DNA of 64,000 bases, from positions 126,103,916 through 126,167,915 of the forward strand of contig NC_088781.1 of NCBI RefSeq assembly GCF_958450345.1, written 5' to 3'. This document shows, piece by piece, positions 11,916 to 21,900 of this stretch. A model generated the notes under the pieces. It was given only the letters and a program-made list of their open reading frames with translations, was not told where the DNA came from and made no database searches. Made by a program: the position numbers and the translations under genes. Numbering within the stretch: position 1 is the first letter of the stretch; every line of letters starts with the position of its first letter. The stretch is from Calliphora vicina (taxonomy: Eukaryota; Arthropoda; Insecta; Diptera; Calliphoridae).

Positions 11916-12697
11916 CAGCTCAATTATGAATAAAAAATTCCGCGGGAGTTTGTTCCCCGGGAGATTTTTTCCCATTGAATTTGAATAAGAAAAATGAGAA
12001 AAAACAAGTAAGAGTGCTATATTCGGCTGTGCCGAATCTTATATACCCTTCACCAAATTATACTTCAAAATTTTAAATATTTTTAGGTAAACAAAATTTA
12101 ATTTTTTTTCCAGTTTTTTTAATTTTTTGGAAAAAATTTTTTTTTTTTAAATTTTAAAATTTTTTTTTTTAAATTTAAAATTTTTTTTTTTTTTAAAAAT
12201 TCGGGTTCAAATTTTTTTCCCGATTTTGACCCATTGTAGGTCCAACTTACTATGGTCTTATAAACGTCGTTGCAAATGTCTTTGAAATATCTATCATTAG
12301 ATATCCATATTGTCTATATTAATGTCTTAGAAATCAGATATAGGTAAAAAAATAGGTCAAAAATCGAGGTTGTCTTGGTTTTTTCCTCATATCTCAGCCA
12401 TTTGTTGACCGATTTTGCTGATTTTAAATAGCAAAATTCTCGAAAGCATGTCTGACAGAATTATTGAAGATTTGGATCCCGAAGATATCTGAGGTCTTCA
12501 GAAAACTGATTTCAACAGACAGACGGACATGGCTAAATCGACTCCGCTATCTATAAGGATCCAGAATATATATACTTTATAGGGTCGGAAATGAAAAATG
12601 TAGAAATTACAAAAGTAATGACAATCTTATATATACCCTTCTCACGAAGGTGAAGGGTATAAAAACTCCGGGGGAATTTTTATTCATAATTGGGCTG
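11916..12697. mobile_element. MITE family A, copy 2, split by a nested repeat
   Basis: The left half starts CAGCTCAATTATGAATAAAA at 11916. The right half ends TTTATTCATAATTGGGCTG at 12697. Between them, from about 12005 to 12661, lies a complete mini-me-like repeat. Removing that insert restores an element of about 125 bp like the copies at 3864 and 13643, so the MITE inserted first. Confidence 0.8.
12005..12661 (+). mobile_element. Mini-me-like dispersed repeat (R1), full-length copy
   Basis: The left end reads CAAGTAAGAG followed by a small hairpin (ATTCGGCTGTGCCGAAT). The right end is a second hairpin around ACCCTTCTCACGAAGG. Near the right end are a GACAGACGGACATGG stretch, a spacer with TATAAGGATCCAG, and TATATATA followed by TTTATAGGGTCGGAAA. 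That arrangement, a GTCY-type and a TA microsatellite flanking a conserved core, is described for dipteran mini-me elements; the family assignment is from memory. No coding capacity. Other copies: 12753, 16915, 35503 (-), 43539-44255 and 60777. Confidence 0.75.
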
Positions 12698-12752
12698 AAA
12701 AAAGGAGGAAAGTTTCGGAATTCGAAACAATTGCTAGACAATTCAAATCCAA

Positions 12753-12966
12753 AACAAGTTAGAGTGCTATCTACGTTCGGCAATGACGAATCTTAAATAC
12801 CCTACATCAGAGCATACTTTAACCCGCCAATTAATGAAAAAAATAAATTTTTTGATGAATAAAAAATATTGGTGAAAAATCAAGGTAATCGTCGTGTTTT
12901 GGTTATATGTATCTCATACATTTGTTTGCCGATTTTCCTTAATTTTAAATAGCAAAATTAATTATT
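12753..12966 (+). mobile_element. Decayed R1 repeat fragment
   Basis: It starts CAAGTTAGAGTGCTAT with an altered TTCGGCAATGACGAA hairpin and AATCTTAAATACCC. It ends around GATTTTCCTTAATTTTAAATAGC. Left end and middle of R1 are recognisable with many substitutions; the GTCY/TA right end is missing. Confidence 0.65.
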
Positions 12967-13137
12967 GCTAAAATCAAAATCCTGAAATGTATTTCATCCT
13001 TTGATTACTGGTTTGCTGCAGGTAGACAGACCTTATAGCGTACCCAAATGGGGGTGGTTTTCTTTTATCTTTTTTATTCTTTAACATTGTTTTGTTTTTA
13101 TCAACAAAAGTAGCGTTGTATATTTTTTGTATTCATT

Positions 13138-13157
13138 ATAATTCCCATTGAGTTAAT
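13138..13157 (+). promoter_or_regulatory. Proximal sequence element of U2 copy 1 (PSEA-like)
   Basis: The block ATAATTCCCATTGAGTTAAT lies at -63 to -44 from the U2 start, where insect snRNA genes carry the PSEA that binds SNAPc. The same block with one change occurs at the same offset before the second U2 copy. No TATA box follows, as expected for RNA polymerase II snRNA genes of flies. Confidence 0.65.
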
Positions 13158-13200
13158 AATAGTTCGTGGATAAGTAGTTTAGTTTTGGTTGTGTTTAGTT

Positions 13201-13392
13201 ATCGCTTCTCGGCCTTATGGCTAAGATCAAAGTGTAGTATCTGTTCTTATCAGCTTAACATCTGATAGATCCTCCATCGGAGGACAACAAATGTTAAACT
13301 GATTTTTGGAAATAGACGGAGTGTTTAGGGGCTTGCTCCACCTTTGTCGCGGGTTGGCCCGGTATTGCAGTACCGCCGGGATTTCGGCCCAA
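13201..13392 (+). ncRNA. U2: U2 spliceosomal snRNA, copy 1
   Basis: About 192 nt beginning ATCGCTTCTCGGCCTTATGG. GTGTAGTATCTGTTC contains the branch-point recognition sequence. GATTTTTGG is the Sm site. The 3' half has the conserved stem-loops III/IV (GGGGCTTGCTCCAC; GGCCCGGTATTGCAGTACCG). U2 pairs with the intron branch point in the spliceosome. The copy differs from the second one (20078-20269) at a single base seen (CCTTTGTCGCG versus CCTCTGTCGCG). The start is set by the conserved 5' end and the 3' end approximately, by comparing both copies. It lies between retm and Acox3. Confidence 0.96.
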
Positions 13393-13642
13393 ATTAAATA
13401 ATCAATTTCAATTACTGTTGTAGAGTTTAAGAAAATCTTTGATAGTTTTCTTTAAGGGCAGTTTTGTTGCCGATATATCCAGTGATTTATTTTTCCGATT
13501 TAAATAAGTTGAATAATTTTAGTGTTGACCTGAGGCAAAATTCAATTAATAAAAATCAAGAGTTTCAAAAATAATAAAAAAAACTACTGTTGAAACTCAT
13601 CATTTGGAAGGAAAAGACCTCGTAGAACTTCTAGAAGACAAT

Positions 13643-13761
13643 CAGCCCAATTATGAATAAAAATTCCCCGGGAGTTTTTCTCATTTTTCCTATTGAAATT
13701 TAATTGGGAAAAACTCCCGGGGAACAAATTCCCGCGGAATTTTTTATTTATAATTGGGCTG
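13643..13761. mobile_element. MITE family A, copy 3
   Basis: This 119-bp palindrome runs from CAGCCCAATTATGAATAAAA to TTTATTTATAATTGGGCTG. Inner inverted blocks are CCCCGGGAGTTTTTC and AAAAACTCCCGGGG. It is the cleanest copy of the family. It lies just downstream of U2 copy 1. Confidence 0.8.
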
Positions 13762-14269
13762 AATAATAGCTAGAGGAGAGTTTACCCAGGGTTATTAATA
13801 CATATTCTAAAATTGGAAATTAATTCTGGAACTCGTATTCATTTTTCCAAAGAACATTTAAATTGGTCGAGACAGAAATTGTATATTATATTACTGTTTT
13901 CTTTTCTAACGATTCCAAATAAAACTTAAGAGGCGTAAGACGGATACCTACAACAGTGATAATAAAAAATCCAATAAACAACACTAGTTAAAATGTCTAT
14001 TAATCACAAATTGTAAACTAAATTAAGTATACTCAACTGCAGTGCATTTATCTTGGGTTAAAGGTTCAAATATTTGACGAAATAAGCGGGATCATTAAAA
14101 ACGTTTCAAATACATTATTTTTCATTCACAATACAATGGAAACTTTTCCAAATATTAATTTTAAGGTCACAATCCAAAAACATTCAATCGTCTCCTTTGA
14201 AATATTTTGTCATTCCCTTATAACCACATCTGATAAAGCATCCTTCGAGGTATAATTTTGAGTACGTAC

Positions 14270-14947
14270 TAGGGATGCCAAACGGGACTGGGTTTTACAA
14301 ATCCCGGGATTCGGGATTTTAGAAATGTAAATTTTTCGGGACTTCGGGATTTTAGTTAAACGTCAAAAACATCAAATTCAACAATAAAAACTATTGATTT
14401 CATTAATATATTTAAGTAAAAATATAACAAATCAAAAACTAATGCATTAAATTAAAATAAATGGTCCATGATTTCCCCTAGCTCCACACAATTGTCCCCC
14501 GGAGTATTGTTTGAGCAGTCATAAATATCTTGATTATGCGGCAATCCTTATAAAATTTTGCACAAAATAAGTTGTAAGTACTCTGAAATTATACTGTAGA
14601 GTACTGCGGAAATCGGACTATATTTTCCCCTAGTCCCCTTCAGAAAATAACTTGAACATACATTTCGTCAATGCAAATGCATGCTGCTCCCTGATTCAAA
14701 TGAAAAAATCTGGCTGCGTTTGGATTTGAAGCGAGATTAGTATTATAAATATGCTGAAATTTTGCTTTCTAAGTATTTTGGGTGCTTCAAAAATCTTCCT
14801 AAAATATCAAAAATCTCATAATATTTCGGGATTTGTTAATCCCGAAAAATCCCGGGATTCTTTTTCACAAATCCCGGGATTCGGGAAATCCCGATCCCGA
14901 AAAATCCCGGGATTTTCGGGATCGGGATTTCGGGATTGGCATCCCTA
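14270..14947. mobile_element. Non-autonomous hAT element (678 bp) with 8-bp target duplication
   Basis: The ends are perfect inverted repeats, TAGGGATGCCAA at 14270 and TTGGCATCCCTA ending at 14947. They are flanked by the identical octamer GTACGTAC (14262-14269 and 14948-14955). Eight-base duplications and TAGGG-type ends are hallmarks of hAT transposons. Subterminal regions are filled with ATCCCGGGATT and CGGGATT motifs in both orientations. No transposase is encoded, so any movement needed a relative elsewhere. Confidence 0.92.
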
Positions 14948-14955
14948 GTACGTAC

Positions 14956-15941
14956 CCATAGGTTTTATATGGGTACGGGTCACCCTGTTGAAGGTGTTTT
15001 TTTTTGTCACACACATAAAGGTTAATAATAATTTTAAACAACTACAATACAAAAATCTCATAAAATATGTAATAAATTTTCTTTTTAAAACAAATTTGCT
15101 TCAGTTTATTCCTTCAATTTAATAATAAACACGAAATACCTACATATCTGGCAACACCAATGCAATGTTAAATAAATACAAAGAGAACAAAATGATTAAA
15201 AACAACAAAAACAAAGGGGAGCAACACAAAGAGAAACTAAACAGCTGTTCGAAGAAGAGCAAAAGAACGAATAAAAATAACAAAACAAAACTTAACAAAC
15301 CTACTGAACAGGTCAATGAATGAATAATAATTTTTAACTACAAAAAACTCTACATTGAACATAAAAAACTATTAAACAACGTGTAAGCGCAAGGAAACAA
15401 ACATTTTAATTTATAGAATTCAGCTGTATGTGCTAAATTTTTGATAATTTTCGCAAATCAATTTTCTTCGAAAAAGCATACGTGTTAAAATCAAAGAAAA
15501 GCAACAATAAAAAAGCTTACCGGTTAATATTGAGTAAAACGATTAAAACAATAAATAGATTAGATTTTCTTTTAAAAAAAGTATAAATAAATATTTCACG
15601 TTAATAAAAACAGCTAATAGCAATTAATTCATAGTTTTCTTAGAGCTGTTGGACAAGTCGGTTGGTTAATTTAGTTGTAATTTTTATTCAATAAACAAAA
15701 GCAACGAATATAAATAAAAGGAAAATGGTGCAATTAAATGAAATTGACATGTAAGTGTTGCCATTTAACGTTTTCCCAAGAAACAGCAAATAAAAACAAG
15801 ATAAAACAGTGAAAAGCTTTGATAGCAATAAAGTTTTAAAACGGACTTTGCTTGTCAACAAAAAAAATTCAGAGAATGTCTTTCAGCAAAGCATAACTCG
15901 AAGTTGGAAAGAAATTTTCCACTGAATTAAATTAATATAAA
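14956..15941. promoter_or_regulatory. Acox3 5' flank and probable non-coding first exon
   Basis: AT-rich DNA before the Acox3 start codon. A short ATG frame at 15725-15750 (MVQLNEID) ends at a good splice donor, ATGTAAGT (15751). Joining it to acceptors before 15942 (for example TTTCAG near 15891) hits stops in the frames tested. The segment is therefore more likely a 5' leader exon, an alternative start spliced elsewhere, or a short upstream reading frame. No TATA box or initiator can be fixed. Confidence 0.4.
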
Positions 15942-18900
15942 ATGTCTAATTCCAATATATTTAAATCCTGGTATGAACAATATTACAATTCTAGTGATGG
16001 TGCTGATATGGTTGATTCGCAAACGTCTCAAAACATTTTGGAAGACAAGAGCATTTTTCCTGTTTTCAAATCTGGCCCTTTGAAAGTGTATCGTGAAAAA
16101 TCCTCCTTCTGTCACAAACGTATGATTGTATTGTTGGAGGGCGAGGAGCACATACGTCTTAAGGTGAGTGTTCTTAATTTACAAAAATCAAATTTAAAAT
16201 ATTGTTTAGTTTAAGCAAAATGTTTAAAAAGAACAAAGTCCATTTGTTATTGCTGTCTCAAGTTCAATTGTATAAAAAAAGTATTTAATCACTTGTCTGG
16301 CGGGGAGTGTACCCATGTTATCATCGTCTAAAAGTATAAGTGCAAATTTGTATAACAAAGAGTCCAAAAAAAGGGAAATTAAAAAGTGAATTTTTGATTA
16401 GATTTCTTGTACTTGTACCTTTACTTTATTTTTGTCTTTAATCGTGTAATTCTTGTTTGGAAAGGGGGTATTATGATAAGCAGGGGAAATGTTATCAAAA
16501 TATTGATAATTGATGATAAGAAAATAAAGCTAAAGAGAAGAGCGAGAAATCTGACAGCTACTTACTAACCTAATTAACACTAAAAATACCTTCAATGTTT
16601 TCACATTTTATTAGTATAATGCTAATGTGAAAGTGTTTGTTTTGCTTAATTAAGGTTTGGCTTGAATTAAACTCAGCTGTTTTTTTTTCCAATTTTAGCA
16701 CCATTAATAGCTTGGAAAATATATACAGTGAGTGAAAATACAATGGAACCTTTTTGAAAACTTTATTCCGTAATTTTAGTTTTCAAAAACATGTTATTTT
16801 ACCAAATATTACCAACAAAAACTTTATTTACCTAGTGAGCTAGCAAGTAATATTGAAGCTAAGATAACTACTTATTATTTGACTGAATTATTTGAAAAAA
16901 AAAAACAGAAAAACCAAGTAAGAGAACCGTATTCGGCTGTGCCAAATCTTATATTCCCTTCACCAAATTTTACTTTAAAATAATTTTTTTTAATATTTTT
17001 AGGTAACAGATTTTAAAAATTTTTTGAAACATTTTTTTTTTTCGAAATAGTTTTTTTAAATTTTAAAAATTATTTTTTTTTTGTAAAAAAAATGTTTGAT
17101 GAAAAAAAAATTCGGGTAAAAAAATATTTTTTCCGATTTTGAGCAGGCCAAAAATCGAGTTTTCCCGGATTTTTCATTATTTCTTAGCCATTTGTGGGCC
17201 GATTTTAAATAGCAACCGAGTCGGTTGCTATTCCAACTCTCTTAAGTTGTTTGAATACGAAGTGTGGTATTTTGAGTCCACTTTTAGACTCTCTTAAGTT
17301 GTTTAAAAACAATGTGTTTGGTATTTTTAGAAACTTGGTTAACCCATGTGAAGCGTTCCTCGTTATTTTTTGACACAGAATTTGTAAGTTGAAGCTTTTG
17401 AATAATATAACCAGCTACATACTCTAAGGTTTCTTCTTGTTAACTTATCAGCCTGTCTTATAATTTCCAATTCTGAATCATTTTGTTGTAAACAAAATTT
17501 GAACTCAAATTTCGAGTTTCCAGTTTTAATAACTTCGTTATTCTTGGCTATTATATGTATTTCAATTACCTAGTAAATATTTTCCAAACCTATAAATTGA
17601 ATGGGACTTGGTTGATCTTCAAAACCCCCTTTACCTCTCATGGTACAAAAAAATGTTTTCCATGATATCTTGATTTAATCGACTACTTATTAAATATTCG
17701 ATTGATTGTATATTTTATAGTTATTGGTACAATTATTTTAGGAATTTTATAATCGACTTTTTCCAGGTATAATTATTTGACTTATTAGTGCAGTCATCCT
17801 ATAAAGTACATTATCTTGAACATCAATTTGTTTTTCATAGTATCGAATTATTTAAATCTAACCAATCGTTTACCAAATCAAAGATTTCTGCGGTGTTAAT
17901 TGCTTTGTATATTTCAATACCGATAGATAAACATCGGCTAATAGCACTGGCCATAGAGTGAGAAAATAGTTTTGCAGTATATTTAACTATTTGCTTACTA
18001 CTACATTATTTTAAGACAGTTTAGGATTTGAATTATAGTTTCTGATATAACCAATGAGTTTTTAAAAACAATTCCTTCTTCAATATCTCAAAATAAAAAG
18101 TGATTTCTTATCAATTTAAGATGAGGTGGTTCGGCAAAAACGAAAATAGGGTCTATCTGATTTGTGGGATTTACAAACTTAAATAAATCATTTTAAGATA
18201 AAATATTAATATCAAACTGAAAGATATCAGTTTGTGTCATGGCCTAACCGACAGAAATTTATAAATTTTATTTGTTGTCAAATGTTATTTTAGCGGTAAT
18301 ATTAAATTGAACATGAACTTAAACAATTTATAAATAAAAACTGATTAACCATTTAATGTACCAGCGGTTTTATTAGTGTTAAAACTGCTACTTGCACAGC
18401 ATGAAATAGAACTCACAAACTTGTGTATTAAACGATTCGTTGTTTAAACAAAATAAATTTAAATACATTATTTAATATACTCCCAAGTTCATTGACTTAG
18501 TATAAGCAATTAGAACACGTCATGGGGACAAAGTCTGTACCAGGAAAAATAATTTGAAACGTTTTGGACTTTGAGCTAAATTAGTAGATGTTAATTAAAT
18601 AAACAAATAAATTTGTTTCGGAAAATCGATAAACAATTTTAATTTAACCACAAAATGGAAGAAGATATTCAATTAAAAATCAATTTTAAATAAAAACTTT
18701 AAATTATTATTTTTGCTTTTAAAAATACTATTTTCCCCATCTTCCCATAAAATAAACAATTTTAATTTGACATTCAATTTATTCGGAAAATCGATTCAAA
18801 ATATCGAAAAATCTTCTAAAACAAACAAAAATTTTAATTATTTCCTGCTTTTAAAAAAATACTATTTTCTCAAGCATCTGGAAACACCACTTCATCTTCT

Positions 18901-21900
18901 ACAAGAAGTAAGCTGGTTTTAATTAAAAACATGAAATTTATTATTTACCGCCCGAAATCCGTAATGGGAAATCAGGCTTTACAAAAAATTTATTTTAGAC
19001 TCATTAGAGTGCTCCTCTCCACGGAAATCTTTAGTAAAAGGCGAAAGATTTATTCGACAACTGAAGAGAAGCCAGAGTAATTTTAACAACCAAAAAATTT
19101 AACTCATATACACAATTTAATACAAACTAAATGAGAATTATAAGAAATTTTGTTTACAAAAGCCACAATTTAATGCAGTGTTAAATAAAAACACATGCAA
19201 ACACAAGATAATTAAAGATGTAGTAGGTAGTTGACGACAGATTTTAAAGGGTAGTTAAATAGGGTTTCTATAAAAGAAGTGGGGGAATTTGGGAGAATTA
19301 TAAGAATTTTTAACACTGAAAGTATTCCCAAACAATTATTGGAAGAAAACTAAAATTTATGAATATGAGGTGAAGTGATTTACAAAATAAGCCCCTAAGA
19401 TTGAGACACACTAACAATTGTTGAGCTATTTTGACCAACTAATTCAAGAATTAATTTATTTTCCCAAAATGGGAACGGAAATAGTATTTTAATTACATTG
19501 TCCATATTTATTTTAATTAAACATTGTTCTATGTAGGGGTTTGTTAATTTTTGTTTTAATAATTAGCTTTGAACTTTGTACAATTTTAAACACTAAATTA
19601 GTTAATAATATCTGTAATACTATGAGTTTATTTTAAACTGATTAGATTAAGCAAACTCCTAAATATTGAGCCTAGAAAATAACAAACATTTCAATTACAA
19701 ACTTAAAATAAATTGTTAATAAATGGCAATTTTATTTATACAAATTTCATCAATAAATCCCCTAACACTATTACTAAACACATGCAACTAAACTCTCACT
19801 AAATATCCGCAAAATGCGAATGTCAATATAAAGCAAATGTTAAAAAAAAGAAATGTTTATTTTAGTAGACGTTTGTAAAAGGGGATGACAACAAAAACAG
19901 CAACAAGTAGGTAGACGTCATAGCGTTAATAAATGGTGGTTGTTTTCTTTTTTTGTATGTTCTTTAACATTGTTCTGTAATGTTTTTAGCGTTGTATCTT
20001 TTTTTGTGTTCATTATAATTCTCATTGAGTTAATATTAGTTCGTAGATAAGTAGTTTAGTTTTGGTTGTGTTTAGTTATCGCTTCTCGGCCTTATGGCTA
20101 AGATCAAAGTGTAGTATCTGTTCTTATCAGCTTAACATCTGATAGATCCTCCATCGGAGGACAACAAATGTTAAACTGATTTTTGGAAATAGACGGAGTG
20201 TTTAGGGGCTTGCTCCACCTCTGTCGCGGGTTGGCCCGGTATTGCAGTACCGCCGGGATTTCGGCCCAAATTAAATAATCAATTTCAAAATTATATAAAA
20301 TGAAAAGAAGAAATAATATAAGTATTGTTTTAGATGATAAAATTAGTTTTTAGATCTTTTTTAAGCGGGTTTCTCGATTTTGAAGTTTTTGCTGTGTAAA
20401 TTATTTTTTATCCCGGGAATTTTGCCATTTTTTCACTGCCCGATTCCCGCGATTTTTAGAATCATTCTAATTTCTTCTTCAAATCCATAACAAAATAGCT
20501 TCAAAAATTTATTGAATGATTAAATTTTTCTTCAATTAAAATCTAGTACAAAAAGGTTTAAGAAATTTTTTCAATTAATTTTGTAATTGATTTGATTCAA
20601 CAAAGTTTGAATAAATTTTGTTAACTTAAAATTAATTAAGTAAACAAAGGCTTTGAAATGAATCTAAAAAAATAAATTAGGAGTGGATTTATGGAATGAA
20701 AGGCTGACATTTTTTAATTAAGGATTAAGATTTTAGAGATATAACATAAAGTTTTTATATGAAATTTGGCTATAATATTCCTAATTTACAGTATCATTAT
20801 ATATGTATTTCGGAATAGCTGGGTACCCGGGAATATAGAAATAAATTTCCCGGGAATCAAAAAAGGTCGGTAAATTAAAAACACTAATTATGCCATAACT
20901 TTGCTATATTTCCATGACTTTGGTGCACTAGTAAAAATTTACTATTTATTATTATTATTTCTCATTAAAATTATACTTTGACACACAATATTCCATTAAA
21001 CAATGTAATATTTACTAGATAGAGCAGGCAATTTTCTATAAAAAATGCCAAAATCAATCCAAAAAAAGCGAACAATTTTCTATAGAAAATACTTTGCTTT
21101 TTAAGAGACCAAGCCATAGAGAATTATACATAGAGACGAGACACTCACTCCGATTTGTCAAACAAAAATACAACAAATCATATGTCGGATACAACAACCA
21201 GAGATAGGTTTTTGACAACAGACTTAGGTTTTTGACAATTACGTCTCGTCTCTATGTTACCCTATGGACCAAGCAGTTTTCTATAGAATATTCCTGTATC
21301 TTTGAGAGAGCGAGCAATTTTCTATCGAAAACGTCTTGCTTTAATTGCGAGGGAATACTTTGATTACTTTTAATCTTATTTTATTTTGATTATTTCATCT
21401 TTTCAGCATCGTATTTGGAATTTCATGGAAAAACATGCCGACTTCCAACGTGAACCTGAAACACCATCTCTGGAACGTCAACGGCAGTTGGCCAACAAGC
21501 GTCAACATTTGATGTACAGCCAACAGTTCTACGGTTTAAATGAGTACATTGCAACACCCCATTTGTCTTTGGCCGTTGGCCAGGCTATGTTCAGCTATGA
21601 ATTTAGTTTTTCCGTTAAATACTCCCTCTCGAACGGCATGTTCCCCAGCACTATTTTAACCTTGGGCACAGAACGTTTGAGTAAATATGCCGGCAAAATT
21701 GCCCGTGGAGAAATTGTAGGTGCTTTTGCTCTAACAGAAATTGCTCATGGTACAAATGCTCGTGGTATGCGTACTCGTGCCACTTATGATAATAAAACTC
21801 AAGAATTTATCATACATACACCGGACTTTGAGGCTGCCAAATGTTGGGTGGGTAATTTGGGTAAGACTTGTACGCATGCTGTGGTCTATGCTCAGTTGTA

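Noticed and set aside
15927..16151. Minus-strand frame of 74 aa
   Set aside because: Antisense shadow of Acox3 exon 1.
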